A DNA stretch of 64,000 bases from an uncultured Coriobacteriia bacterium (GCA_959608885.1 CAUHSG010000009.1:11164-75163), one strand, 5' to 3'; numbered from the stretch's first letter, positions 19,008 to 28,620 are shown. A program made the numbers and translations. The notes: generated by a model not told the origin, from the letters alone.

Positions 19008-19522
19008 CAGGAGCCTCCTTGCATGGCGCGCAGGGCTATGTCCGTCCTGCCCTGGTCGGTCACGATGGTGAGCAGTCCGTTCTTGTACGCCAGGTCGAAC
19101 TTGGACGACTTCGACAATTTGACTGCCTTACCGGGCTCATACGGGGTACCTGCAACTGCATATTCTTGGACAACATTGCCTTTATAGAGGTACATTCTCG
19201 TCTCGTAGTTGCCATTGGGCAGGTATTCCATGAGGACGAGGGAGTTGCCCTCGGGACCCGTGCCGACCCATACGGCGCTCGTTCCGTCGATGGAGCGGAC
19301 GTTGTTCGCGAGGAACTGCATGCCGAGACGATCCTCGTTGGCCTGCATCTGCACGGATGCGACGCGCTGGTAGACGGTGACGCCCGTGACAAGTGCGATG
19401 AGCAAGATACCCAATATGACCAACATGAGGATGCCCACGAAAAGATTATGCTGCCGTCCAGCGCGCTTATCGTTGCGTATGGTAGCCATTGCGCTGACTA
19501 TGTCCATGTTAGTCTGTCTCAT
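19007..19522 (-). CDS. DUF4860-like membrane protein of the pilus operon
   Basis: 171 residues. One membrane helix (about 27-50) precedes an extracytoplasmic domain with VWVGTGPEGNSLVLMEYLP, NYETRMYLYKGNVVQEYAV and TDQGRTDIALRAMQGG. The pattern fits DUF4860 as remembered, a family found in pilus/secretion-like operons of Coriobacteriia; its function is unknown. It shares ATGA overlaps with the genes on both sides. Confidence 0.75.
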   Translation of the reverse strand: MRQTNMDIVSAMATIRNDKRAGRQHNLFVGILMLVILGILLIALVTGVTVYQRVASVQMQANEDRLGMQFLANNVRSIDGTSAVWVGTGPEGNSLVLMEYLPNGNYETRMYLYKGNVVQEYAVAGTPYEPGKAVKLSKSSKFDLAYKNGLLTIVTDQGRTDIALRAMQGGS

Positions 19523-19845
19523 CGCGCCACCACCGTCACCGTGGGGGGTACGTTATCGGCAAACCACTCGTAGTTGACGGTGTAGTCGTTGCGGTTGATC
19601 GCCAGACCGTAGACGTCCTCGAGATGGGATATGGAGGCCGGGTAGGAGCCCTCGATGGCATAGCACTGTGCGGCGCTCGCCAGGACGGTCGAGCGGATGG
19701 ATGCCGCGCTCTGCTCGCGCGCGGCGTGTTGGAACGCGCCGATCGCCCAGACGAGCAACGCGATGGCCACCGCGACGAGCAGCACGGCGCGGATGCGCCG
19801 GATGCGGCGCCTGCGAATCTCGTATGTGCTGAGCTCGCGGTACAT
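19519..19845 (-). CDS. Pseudopilin-like small membrane protein
   Basis: 108 residues. A strongly basic start (RRRRIRRIR) leads to one membrane helix (about 20-38), then a short domain with CYAIEGSYPASISHLEDVYG and VNYEWFADNVPP, a pattern common in small pseudopilin-like proteins of Gram-positive type II secretion-like operons. No classical Gly/Glu prepilin site is present. It lies 9 bp after the GspF-like gene. Confidence 0.75.
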   Translation of the reverse strand: MYRELSTYEIRRRRIRRIRAVLLVAVAIALLVWAIGAFQHAAREQSAASIRSTVLASAAQCYAIEGSYPASISHLEDVYGLAINRNDYTVNYEWFADNVPPTVTVVAR

Positions 19846-19854
19846 CGCCGGTGC

Positions 19855-20907
19855 CTATCCAATCGATCCCATGATGCCGATGAGCGGGAGCATGACCGAG
19901 ATGAGCGTGCCACCGACCGCGATGGTGAGCAATGCGGCGAGCAGGGGCTCGATGCGGTCGAGCGCGCGGTCGAGCTGGGCCGTTGAGTCGTCGAAGAGCA
20001 TGACCGACAGGTCCGCGAGCACGTCGTCGACCGAACCGGCGTGCGCGCCAGCGGTGAGCATGTGCGCATAGAGCGGGTCGAGGATGTCGGCCTCGGTGAA
20101 CGCCTGGGGCAGACTGCGCGGGTTCTCGAGGTCCTCCATGGCATCCAGGGCGTACTCGAGGCGGGCCCTGAGCCTGCCGTGACGTACGGTCTCGAGTGCC
20201 TGGCGCATGGCCGTTTCGGTGGTGATGCCGGCGGCGATGTAGGTGGCGAGCGCCGAGGTGAAGCGCGAGAGCGCGAGCTCGTACATGGCCTGGCGCGTGC
20301 TCGGGATGCGTTCGAAGATCGCGAGGACGCGTTCGCGCCCGGACTGGGTGCGGCTCGCAGCGAAGAGGAAGATGGCGACGATGGCGCAGACCACGGTGAT
20401 GACGAAGGCGACCCAGCCGATGACGATGGACGCGAGCGCCATGCTCGACGAGGCTGCGGTCAGCGAGCCCGACGTTGACTCGTAGACGTTGGCGAACACA
20501 GGGAGGATGACGACGACGGTTGCCGCGAGGATGATGGCCATGATGCAGAGCAGCGCGGCGGGATAGGCCACGGAGCTGCGAATCTTCTGGAAGGTGCGGT
20601 CCTCCTCGCCGTAGTAGACCTCGAGCGTGCGTAGAACCGACTCAAGACGGCCGGATTGCTCGCCGGTCTGGACCATGTCGATGACATGGCCGGGGAAGGC
20701 GCCGGTGGTCTCCATCGACCGGGAAAGCGATTCGCCCGCGATGAGGCCGCGGTACATGCCGACACATGCCGTCTTGAAGCGCGATTCCTCGCGGTTTTCC
20801 GCGAGCAGGTGGACGGCCTCGTCGATTTGCAGGCCCGCGGAGAGCATGGTCGCGACGCTCCCGCACAAGGCGGAAAGCGCGCCGCTATCGAGCAGTTTAG
20901 CTGCCAT
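19855..20907 (-). CDS. GspF/PilC-like inner-membrane platform protein
   Basis: 350 residues. Two T2SSF-type halves each carry cytoplasmic helices followed by membrane helices (about 110-140, 155-190, 320-345). The pattern MLSAGLQIDEAVHLL, GESLSRSMETTGAFP and MVQTGEQSGRLESVL is diagnostic of GspF/PilC; the second half repeats it (YIAAGITTETAMRQALE, MLTAGAHAGSVDDVL). It would form the membrane platform turned by the PilT-like ATPase. GAGGAAACC is its ribosome site and a TATATT box stands about 45 bp upstream, so the operon may start here. Confidence 0.9.
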   Translation of the reverse strand: MAAKLLDSGALSALCGSVATMLSAGLQIDEAVHLLAENREESRFKTACVGMYRGLIAGESLSRSMETTGAFPGHVIDMVQTGEQSGRLESVLRTLEVYYGEEDRTFQKIRSSVAYPAALLCIMAIILAATVVVILPVFANVYESTSGSLTAASSSMALASIVIGWVAFVITVVCAIVAIFLFAASRTQSGRERVLAIFERIPSTRQAMYELALSRFTSALATYIAAGITTETAMRQALETVRHGRLRARLEYALDAMEDLENPRSLPQAFTEADILDPLYAHMLTAGAHAGSVDDVLADLSVMLFDDSTAQLDRALDRIEPLLAALLTIAVGGTLISVMLPLIGIMGSIG

Positions 20908-20979
20908 TGGTTTCCTCGCATCCCTCGTTTCGCATGGTACTCACTCTAATATACCTTCCCTCGTTGCCGGGGCAGATTT

Positions 20980-21993
20980 CTAATAAACATAGCGATCCCG
21001 ATAACTTATTCCGTCACCGACGTACGCGTTGCCACCTTCGGTCGCGGCCAGGGTCAGGTCGACGCGCGACCACGTCTTGGGGTCGACTGTGAATTGGATG
21101 GAGTGCCAGGTCCCGTCGATGTAGACCATGATCCAGGCGTGATAGAAGTCGTCAGGCGAGACGTAGCCGGTGACGATCTGGGCCGGGATGCCGACGCTGC
21201 GCAGCATGGCCGCGCCCAGGGAGGCGTAGTCGAAGCAGATGCCGGACCCGCTCGAGAGCGTGGCATCCGGGTTGGGAATGTAGCCGGTGGACGTCGAGAG
21301 CTTCTCGGCCTTGGCGGTGTCGTAGGAGATGTTGTTCGCGATGAAGTCGCAGATGGCGCGCAGGGCGACCGCCTGGTTATCGGCACCGGCAGTGAGCTCG
21401 CGGGCCCTGCGGGTGGAGGCGCTGTTCTCGTCGAAGTCGCAGTAGAGATTGGGGTGCAGGAAGGGCTCGAGCCCGGTCTCGAGGTGCACGGGGACGCTCG
21501 TGGAGAGGAGCTCGACGTAGTTGTTGCCGCTCGTGTTCTGCATGACGCGGACGGTGTAGGTGCCATCGCCCATGTTCATGGGGACGAAGACGGGCGTGCC
21601 GTCACCGGGCATGTCGTAGTTGTAGCTTTGCTCGCCGCGGGTGACCTGGAGCTTGAGGCGTGACGAGCTGTTGCCGGTGGCGCCCACGTAGCCCTGGGAG
21701 GCCGAGGACGTGTCTATGGCGCAGTTGGGGCCCTGGACGGCTGCCGACGAGTTGAAGGAGACGTCCTGGACGGAACCCGGGTCCGAGAACGCGGCGCCTT
21801 CGACGACCTCGTCCGCGCCGATGGGGGTCGAGCCGCCACCCCCGCAGGCGGACAGCGAGGCGATGGCGAACAGGGCCGCGATAAGCGCGATGGTGGTCGC
21901 GGGCGCAAGGAAGCGACGCCGGGCCCGGGCGGTGCGCGGCGTGGCAAGCGCGCGGTGCGCGAGATGCGTTCTATGAGCCGGGAAGCGCGTCAA
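20980..21993 (-). CDS. Transglutaminase-like lipoprotein
   Basis: 337 residues. A long basic N-region and hydrophobic stretch end in the lipobox LSAC, with lipidation on the Cys followed by GGGG. The C-terminal half holds a transglutaminase-core motif: SGSGICFDYASLGAAMLRS gives the Cys, DDFYHAWIMVYID the His, and FTVDPKTWS the probable Asp. Such domains act as proteases, peptidases or crosslinkers at the envelope. It reads in the same direction as the pilus-like operon, 73 bp upstream, and may share its regulation. Confidence 0.82.
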   Translation of the reverse strand: MTRFPAHRTHLAHRALATPRTARARRRFLAPATTIALIAALFAIASLSACGGGGSTPIGADEVVEGAAFSDPGSVQDVSFNSSAAVQGPNCAIDTSSASQGYVGATGNSSSRLKLQVTRGEQSYNYDMPGDGTPVFVPMNMGDGTYTVRVMQNTSGNNYVELLSTSVPVHLETGLEPFLHPNLYCDFDENSASTRRARELTAGADNQAVALRAICDFIANNISYDTAKAEKLSTSTGYIPNPDATLSSGSGICFDYASLGAAMLRSVGIPAQIVTGYVSPDDFYHAWIMVYIDGTWHSIQFTVDPKTWSRVDLTLAATEGGNAYVGDGISYRDRYVY

Positions 21994-22114
21994 CAGCGGC
22001 CTTTCGGACGAGTGCGTTGCCAGGCGAGTGCGTGGCGAATGCGACCATTATAGAAGACGCGCGTGATGTGGATGATGACACCGGGAAAACAAAACGGGGG
22101 AGACGGGTGACGAT

Positions 22115-22212
22115 GCCGACCAGACAAAAGCCGCCGGGGCAGAACTGTCTGGTTTCGAGGCACCTGTCTCGAAACCAGACAGTTCTGCCCCGGCGGCTTT
22201 TGTCTGGTCGGC
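22115..22212. repeat. Perfect 45-bp inverted repeat with 8-nt loop
   Basis: Arms 22115-22159 and 22168-22212 are exactly complementary; the loop is GCACCTGT. Each arm holds CCAGACA near the outside and TGTCTGG further in, the signature of the palindrome at 511-545. It lies between the divergent transglutaminase-like gene and ettA. Confidence 0.95.
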
Positions 22213-22283
22213 GTCAGTAGGGCTTTACTGTGAGACAATGGACGGACATGTTATTTACCCGGCAGCATGAGGAGGGGGCGGTC

Positions 22284-23963
22284 ATGCCCGAATTCATCTA
22301 CCAGATGCACGACGCGCGCAAGGCGCATGGAAACAAGGTCATTCTGGACGAAGTGACCCTGAGCTTCTATCCGGGGGCCAAGATCGGCGTCGTCGGCCCC
22401 AACGGCATGGGCAAGTCGACGCTCCTCAAGATCATGGCCGGCCTCGAGGATGTGAGCAACGGCGAGGCACGACTCACGCCCGGCTTCACCGTCGGCATAT
22501 TGCAGCAGGAGCCGGAGCTCGAGGAGGACAAGACCGTCATCGAGAACGTACGGCTCGCCTTTGGCGACATGCTCGCCAAGATCGAGCGCTTCAATCAGGT
22601 CTCTGCTGAGATGGCGGATCCCGATGCCGATTTCGATGCCCTCATGGAAGAGATGGGGAAGCTCCAGGACGAGATCGATGCGGGCGACGGATGGGATCTC
22701 GACAGCCAACTCACGCAGGCGATGGACGCGTTGCAGCTGCCAGACCAAGAGGCACCTGTTAATGTTTTGTCAGGAGGCGAGCGAAGGCGCGTTGCACTTT
22801 GCAGGCTCCTGTTGGAAGCTCCGGATTTACTGTTGCTCGACGAGCCGACGAACCATCTGGATGCGGAATCCATGCTCTGGCTTGAGCAGTTCTTGAAGCG
22901 CTACGAGGGTGCCGTGCTCGCCGTGACGCACGACCGCTACTTCCTCGATAACGTTGCGGAGTGGATCTGCGAGGTGGATCGCGGACACTTGTATCCGTAC
23001 AAGGGCAACTATTCCACCTATTTGGAAACGAAGGCCGCACGTCTGGAGGCCCAGGGGCAACAGGAGGCCAAGCTCGCCAAGAAGCTCGAGCGCGAGCTCG
23101 AGTGGGTGCGTTCGAGCCCCAAGGCGCGCCAGGCGAAGAGCAAGGCCCGTCTGGAGCGCTACGAGCAGATGGATGCTGAGGCACGCTCGATGAAGAAGGT
23201 GGATTTCACCGACATTCACATTCCTCCTGGTCCGCGATTAGGCAATAAGGTGCTTATAGCTGATCACCTGAGCAAATCGTTCGGAGACCGCATGCTCATC
23301 GATGACTTGTCGTTCGAGCTGCCACGCAATGGCATCGTGGGCATCATCGGCCCCAACGGCGTGGGCAAGACGACGCTCTTCAAGTGCATCGTCGGTCTCG
23401 AGGAGCCGAGCGCGGGTACGCTCGACATCGGCGAGACGGTCAAGATCGCTTACGTCGATCAGAACCGTGCCGGCATCGATCCCGACAAGTCGCTGTGGGA
23501 GGTCGTCTCGGACGGCCTGGATGTCATTCAGGTGGGGGAGACGGAGGTGCCCAGCCGCGCCTACGTTGCCGGTTTCGGCTTCAAAGGTCAGGACCAGAGC
23601 AAACCTGCCGGCGTGCTCTCGGGCGGCGAGCGCAACCGTCTCAACCTCGCGTTGACGCTCAAGCAGGGTGGCAACCTGCTGCTGCTCGATGAGCCCACGA
23701 ACGACTTGGATACCGAGACGCTGGCGAGTCTCGAGGAAGCCCTGCTCGCGTTTTCGGGCTGCGCGGTCATCACGAGTCATGACCGCTGGTTCCTCGACAG
23801 GATTGCAACGCACATCCTGGCATGGGAAGGCACGGAGGAGAATCCGGGTGCCTGGTATTGGTTCGAAGGCAACTTTGACTCGTACCAGAAGAACCGCGTC
23901 GAGCGCCTAGGCGAAGTTGCCTCGCGTCCGCATCGTGTGTACCGAAAGCTCACGAGGGACTAA
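22284..23963 (+). CDS. ettA: Energy-dependent translational throttle protein EttA
   Basis: 559 residues. ATG 22284 follows AGGAGGGGG. ABC-F ATPase that binds the ribosomal E site and gates the first elongation step according to ATP/ADP. Two ABC domains: Walker A GPNGMGKST and GPNGVGKTT, signatures LSGGERRRVALCR and LSGGERNRLNLAL, Walker B LLLLDEPTNHLD and LLLLDEPTNDLD. The arm insertion (GWDLDSQLTQAMDALQ preceded by a helical segment) and the charged interdomain linker (KLERELEWVRSSPKARQAK) identify EttA rather than Uup or a resistance ABC-F. Stand-alone gene. Confidence 0.93.
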   Translation: MPEFIYQMHDARKAHGNKVILDEVTLSFYPGAKIGVVGPNGMGKSTLLKIMAGLEDVSNGEARLTPGFTVGILQQEPELEEDKTVIENVRLAFGDMLAKIERFNQVSAEMADPDADFDALMEEMGKLQDEIDAGDGWDLDSQLTQAMDALQLPDQEAPVNVLSGGERRRVALCRLLLEAPDLLLLDEPTNHLDAESMLWLEQFLKRYEGAVLAVTHDRYFLDNVAEWICEVDRGHLYPYKGNYSTYLETKAARLEAQGQQEAKLAKKLERELEWVRSSPKARQAKSKARLERYEQMDAEARSMKKVDFTDIHIPPGPRLGNKVLIADHLSKSFGDRMLIDDLSFELPRNGIVGIIGPNGVGKTTLFKCIVGLEEPSAGTLDIGETVKIAYVDQNRAGIDPDKSLWEVVSDGLDVIQVGETEVPSRAYVAGFGFKGQDQSKPAGVLSGGERNRLNLALTLKQGGNLLLLDEPTNDLDTETLASLEEALLAFSGCAVITSHDRWFLDRIATHILAWEGTEENPGAWYWFEGNFDSYQKNRVERLGEVASRPHRVYRKLTRD

Positions 23964-24126
23964 GTGCAGACAATCTAATCAGAAGGTCTGAGCACAAGCG
24001 CAATTCATTGCATAATTGGATAAAAAGACTAGTACAGAAGCTATATGTAACACATTGCATTAGTAAATAAATGCAACAAGCAATATATTGCTCAAAATAT
24101 CCTTTTTCGCAGATTCAATGATTGTC

Positions 24127-24159
24127 ATGAGACAACTTGGTCAGACCAGACTGTCTCAT
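24127..24159. repeat. TGAGACA/TGTCTCA palindrome
   Basis: ATGAGACA and TGTCTCAT flank a TGGTC/GACCA-type core. First of three copies within 280 bp. Confidence 0.8.
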
Positions 24160-24181
24160 TATCGACAGGAGCCGTTTATGG

Positions 24182-24213
24182 ATGGGACAGCGTGGTCAGA
24201 CTAAACTGTCCCA
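24182..24213. repeat. TGGGACA/TGTCCCA palindrome
   Basis: ATGGGACAG (24182-24190) and CTGTCCCAT (24205-24213) flank TGGTCAGACTA. The outer stem differs from the neighbouring copies by compensated base changes. Confidence 0.8.
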
Positions 24214-24376
24214 TTTGTTTCTGGAGCCAGTTAGAAATTAGAAGTGTATCAGAGGACTGGAAGAGATAACTCGGTGAATTAAGCGCCTTGCTTTTGGTGG
24301 GTACCATTTTAAGCTGACTCGCGGTCCTGGCTCTCGCTCAATTCAGATATCTATTTATTAGCTGGTGCCTATAAAT

Positions 24377-24409
24377 ATGAGGCGGCTTGGTCTGACCAGA
24401 TTGTCTCAT
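24377..24409. repeat. TGAGRC/TGTCTCA palindrome
   Basis: ATGAGGC and TGTCTCAT flank CTTGGTCTGACCAGA; the inner TGGTC/GACCA core is perfect. Confidence 0.75.
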
Positions 24410-24793
24410 TAACTAGTGGTACCTTTTGAAAATAAACGAAATTGAGACAGGAGCTCAAGCGAAAACGGCTTTGCCTATAGGTGCCGTAACAAATTTGCTT
24501 AATTGACTTATTGCTTCATTATAATAACCGGCACCTGTGAATAACAAAGTAAATAATCAAAGTATTTACCATATATTTATACAGGTATCGGTCGAAAAAT
24601 AGGGTAGAAAGTGACACATGTCATCGAGCTTGGAGTTGCTTATACGTACGCTTTGCACCGGTTTGTGAGCAAGGCAAACGCAGGGCATGACAAAATGTCT
24701 CTGGCATCATCTGTCACGTAAAGCGACATTATGTCTCTGGTCATTTGTCCCTGTAGGTTCCGGCAGTAAATTGTTCGTACGAGAAATTATGTC

Positions 24794-24817
24794 CAGGTTC
24801 CTAACGGAACCTGTTTT
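24794..24817 (+). terminator. Terminator-like hairpin
   Basis: CAGGTTCC-TAAC-GGAACCTG followed by TTTT, with no gene upstream for 800 bp. It could end an unrecognised small RNA. Confidence 0.4.
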
Positions 24818-25727
24818 CGGGACAGAAAGACAATTCGACTGGTACGTGTTTGGTAGATAGCAGGGACGAGGTCAAATCCAGACCGAGAATTTTTTAAAAA
24901 AATGGACGTATAGCACGGTTTAGAAAAATGTTTTTCAATTGCTAGTCCGAGCAGGAATGTTTCATTCGGCGAACGGCTCGAAAACGACCCATTCTTTTGC
25001 CCTCAGGAGCCGTTTTGAGAGGGAGAGTGGAGTAATTACGCCCTCAAGCAGACAAAACGCTTTAGAAGCCAAAATACTGCGTTTTACGGGCAATTCGTAC
25101 TTTTTCACGCGAGGGGGAGTCCATTTCGATCTCCCCCTTCGCCATCTTCCGAAACCGATTCGTCCTCTTTCGTAACGGAGCCTGACGAAATCAAGTTCTC
25201 TTGCTAGGTGTTCCGTAGGCACCGATTGATTTTCCGATTCCGTGCCAGGATGTCGCCTCGGGGAAAGCGGAAAGGGGGCAGCGTATAGGCCCTGGCGAAC
25301 AATTTAGGATAAATGCCTAATTATTAATACTCCCTTATATCCACCTCAGTAGAGGGCAGGAGAAGGAGGGTAGGGTACATATTATCTAAGACACAATTCT
25401 TCTCTGTGTCCATAAGAAAATTCCGGTTTTCTGCATCGGAATAATGAGGTTGAATCTTCCTCACAAATCGAAGTTGGGCATGTTAGCAGGATATGAAAAA
25501 AGTGGGAAGATAGCATAAGACGCTGCTATCAGGGCAACGCAAAACAACACTGCTATATCGCAGTGCGTAGCTCGAATGGAGCCAGGGGAGGGATTATATA
25601 CGTAATTACCCCGCTGACCTCGTATAGCATAGGTGCTAGCAATGCTGCGCTAGCTTTAGCAGCTCTGCTAAATCTCTCTCGAAATTGATCTATTTGGTTT
25701 CAGATCTACGTTTCTTACCTTTGACAC

Positions 25728-25812
25728 GTAACGGCATTCTTTCGAATGCCGTTCAGAGAGCTGGTTTTGTGCCGATGTTTTTGGTCGCCCAATACTGTGT
25801 TTAACCAGCTCT
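25728..25812. ncRNA. Candidate structured RNA element
   Basis: ACGGCATTC-TTTC-GAATGCCGT is followed at once by AGAGCTGGTT, a 33-nt spacer and AACCAGCTCT. Two perfect adjacent stems in a gene-free stretch suggest a folded RNA or a DNA site. The strand cannot be told and no known family is recognised. Confidence 0.3.
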
Positions 25813-26226
25813 TTGACGTATCGTGGACGAATTATACGCACATAAACAGGAAATGCAAGAGGAGAATTATCTTAGTCAATATAGGTAAATAAGCCCATCA
25901 TTTAGATTATGAATCTACAAAACCACAGGTAGAAGTCATATATTTTGCTTTGGCCTTAGTAATAATTAATTAGATTATCATTCCAATTCATATGATTTCC
26001 ATAACTTACCCATGTGGGTAATTAAGACTGAGATCGGCTTTTGTAGCAAAGATGCTTGTATAGCAATTTCACAAGACTTTGTGCCCGAAAAAATTCTGAT
26101 TGCTACATATTGTGTTCTTATCTTGCTATCACTTACACTCCGGACGTGTATCCGGTCATGCTGGATACATCTGCATAAGCAGACGCTTGTTATGTGGTTA
26201 GAACGTAGTTTTATTGAGGTCAGAAA

Positions 26227-28047
26227 ATGCAGCGCTTGCGAGACTTTTACCGGGCAAAACGTGCATCGGTGCGTGATGATCAGCCGAGGACGTCATCCCT
26301 CGCATATATCAGTGTTGGGACAGCACCTCTTCTTGTGATCCTTGCCCTTCTTCTTGCCATCACCATGCTGAGCTTGGCGTTTGCGCAGGATGCTCATGCT
26401 GAAGAAACCTCTACCAAACAGGATTCCTACAGCGTCATCTATCAGGGCGTTTATGACAGCGACGGCAGTCCGCTGGCTGCTGTCGAGAGACAATACAGGC
26501 CGGGCGATACGGTTGTGTATGATGCTGGCGCGCGAGATGGCTATATTTTCGCGGGTTGGAAGGTCGTAGGCACCACTGACTTCAAGTTGAACAATGGTCA
26601 GAGCGGAACTTTCGCAATGCCCAGTCACGATGTGGTGCTCGAGGCCCAGTGGCAAAAGGCCACGGCTCCTATTTCCGCACAGTCCCAGGCCGTGGAGACT
26701 GATACCAAAGTCAGCGCGAAAGCAGAGTCCAAGGCCGAGGATAACAAGACCACACAGAAACCTCCTCAGCAGCCTTCTGTCTATGAAGAGGGCATTGGCA
26801 GCACCACCGTCAGGCTAAACTCGGTGTCTCTCAACACCGAAGGCAAAGCCGGTGTCGGTAGGGTCGAGTACGGCTATGCTGTCGATGGCGGCTCTGTTCC
26901 CGAAACAGGTGCCGGTAAATGGCAGATCAGCACTTATTTCACCGGTTTGAAGCCTGGCACTAAATACATCTTCTATGCGCGTTTCATTGGCGGCGTCAAG
27001 GACGGCGTAACCTACGAGGCGGCCATTTCCGCTCCTCTCGAAGTCACCACGAAGGTCAAGGCATGGTATGTGACGGTTGAGAAGGGCTATGGTAGCCGCA
27101 CCGGCGAAGGTTGGTATGCTCCGGGCGATAAGGTGACGATCAATGCCTCGTGGACGGGTCACGTGTTTAGGGGCTGGAAGGCAAAGGTTCCTGATGATCT
27201 CGTCATTAATGGCGCGGATAAGGAATCGGCCACCTTCATCATGCCCGAGAAGTCCGTTACCGTCGAAGCAATATGGAGCGGCACGGTTAGCAACAAGCAG
27301 CAGAGTTCAAATGCGCTTTCGATGCAGCTCACTGGAAGTGGCATTGACCTGGCGAAACAGGTTTTTGGTGATAACAGCGCAAACACGGATCGCGTTCTCG
27401 ATGGTGACGATGTCGATATCTGGGTCACCGCAACGGAGGACAAGAACGTGAGCGACAAGGACAAGGAACTCATCGCTGCTGCAGCCGGTAAGAAATTCAC
27501 CATTGCAAACTATTTAGACATTCTGTTGTATTATCAGTTCAAAGACGATGACGACAAGCAGACCAGCCTCGCTAAGTCTGCCGCTGAACTTAGCCTGTCG
27601 ATTAGCTATGCCGGTCTTCCCACGCTTAAATCTGGTTACAAGCGCTCGTATAAGATCATCAGACTCCATGACGGCAAGGCCATAAGCCTCAGCGGTATCA
27701 CGGTGGACTCGATTTACCGGACCCTGGCGTTCAAGACGGACAGCTTCTCCATCTATGCACTTGCGTACAGTGATACAGAGACCTCAGACAGCGACAGCAA
27801 TAACAGTAACAATAACAACAGCGATGGAAAAAACGACGACAGCACCACGGATCACCTGAATGTTAACGGTTCCGGTTCCGGCTCTGGTTCCGGTTCGGGT
27901 TCGGGTTCGGGTGGTATTGGGCCTTCCGACACGGGTGATATGCAGTCGCATGAAGAGCTGAGCAATTCGTTGTCCATCGCCTTCGCGATCCCCGTTTTCC
28001 TTATCATCGCCGCGATTGCCCGTCGTGGCCGCAGGGAGCTTTGCTAA
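26227..28047 (+). CDS. Surface protein with InlB-type repeats and Gly-Ser linker
   Basis: 606 residues. GAGGTCAGAAA precedes ATG 26227. A long signal/membrane region (about 28-58) ends in AHAEE. Then an InlB B-like or related repeat (DGYIFAGWKVVG to VVLEAQW), a Lys/Ser/Glu linker, a fibronectin III-like segment (TTVRLNSVSLNTEGKAG to YARFIGG), a second repeat (GHVFRGWKAKVP to VEAIWSG), a mixed domain, an Asn/Asp/Ser linker and a (GS)n run. GPSDTGD before the final hydrophobic helix and RRGRREL is a degenerate sorting signal. Probably wall-anchored; ligand unknown. Confidence 0.8.
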   Translation: MQRLRDFYRAKRASVRDDQPRTSSLAYISVGTAPLLVILALLLAITMLSLAFAQDAHAEETSTKQDSYSVIYQGVYDSDGSPLAAVERQYRPGDTVVYDAGARDGYIFAGWKVVGTTDFKLNNGQSGTFAMPSHDVVLEAQWQKATAPISAQSQAVETDTKVSAKAESKAEDNKTTQKPPQQPSVYEEGIGSTTVRLNSVSLNTEGKAGVGRVEYGYAVDGGSVPETGAGKWQISTYFTGLKPGTKYIFYARFIGGVKDGVTYEAAISAPLEVTTKVKAWYVTVEKGYGSRTGEGWYAPGDKVTINASWTGHVFRGWKAKVPDDLVINGADKESATFIMPEKSVTVEAIWSGTVSNKQQSSNALSMQLTGSGIDLAKQVFGDNSANTDRVLDGDDVDIWVTATEDKNVSDKDKELIAAAAGKKFTIANYLDILLYYQFKDDDDKQTSLAKSAAELSLSISYAGLPTLKSGYKRSYKIIRLHDGKAISLSGITVDSIYRTLAFKTDSFSIYALAYSDTETSDSDSNNSNNNNSDGKNDDSTTDHLNVNGSGSGSGSGSGSGSGGIGPSDTGDMQSHEELSNSLSIAFAIPVFLIIAAIARRGRRELC

Positions 28048-28086
28048 GCTACTAGGAGACACTGGTTTCACATAATGCGTCGAGAG

Positions 28087-28113
28087 GGCAAGTCCTTAGG
28101 GGCTTGCCTTTTT
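28087..28113 (+). terminator. Rho-independent terminator
   Basis: GGCAAGTCC-TTAG-GGGCTTGCC followed by five T, 40 bp after the surface gene. Confidence 0.85.
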
Positions 28114-28218
28114 CGCATGCGCCGACGGCTGGAGCGCTGAGGTACTTTTCCGTCTCCGCGTTCAGGTATCATTAAGGCCACTTCGAAAACCGAATGCACC
28201 TGCAAACGGGAGATGTGA

Positions 28219-28617
28219 ATGATCATGAAAAAAGTCATCGCTTGTATTATTAGTGCGCTTTGCCTGTCCATGTTGTGTCTGACGCTTGCCGCTTGCGGGC
28301 CGGATTACAAACCCAACTTCGTCGGCACCTGGCGTGTCACCGCCATGACGGATAGCGAGGGCACGGATCTCACCCCGACGATTGACCAGCTTTCCTCGGC
28401 AAACAAGCACCTCATCCTCACACTTTCCGACGAGGAAGACCAAGCGAGCTTCGATCTGGCTGGCCAGACGACGCTGACGGGCACCTGGAAGCCGACGGGG
28501 GAGGACGCCTGCCTCATCAACTTCGAAGGCTACGAGGAGATTCCCGCCACGCTTTCCGAGGGTACGCTTACATTCGAGGAGAGTGGCCAGACCATGACCT
28601 GCGCGAAGCAGGAGTAG
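28219..28617 (+). CDS. Small lipoprotein of unknown function
   Basis: 132 residues. Signal peptide with lipobox LAAC (about residues 23-26). The mature part starts GPDYKPNFVGTWRVTAMTD and has a repeated beta-rich pattern (LTLSDEEDQASFDL, LTGTWKPTGEDACLI), resembling small lipocalin-like domains of membrane-anchored lipoproteins. No catalytic motif is visible. The LOG gene begins 3 bp after its stop, so the two are co-transcribed. Confidence 0.75.
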   Translation: MIMKKVIACIISALCLSMLCLTLAACGPDYKPNFVGTWRVTAMTDSEGTDLTPTIDQLSSANKHLILTLSDEEDQASFDLAGQTTLTGTWKPTGEDACLINFEGYEEIPATLSEGTLTFEESGQTMTCAKQE

Positions 28618-28620
28618 TGC

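Larger units (their letters stand above)
23964..26226. other. 2.26-kb region without a credible gene, rich in hairpins
   Basis: AT-rich, with many stops in all frames; the longest frames (24939-25222) overlap on both strands and lack coding character. It holds three TGAGACA-type palindromes, a hairpin with T-run (24794-24817), CACTGC-TATATC-GCAGTG near 25549, and nested hairpins at 25728-25812. It may be a graveyard of mobile DNA or contain RNA genes. Confidence 0.6.

Noticed and set aside
24939..25222. Two overlapping 78-86 codon frames on opposite strands
   Set aside because: Neither has a ribosome site, and the apparent basic or Ser-rich protein is likely a repeat-derived chance frame.
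27850..27915. Gly-Ser repeat DNA as a separate repeat element
   Set aside because: It is simply the (GS)n linker of the surface protein, encoded by GGTTCC/GGTTCG codons.
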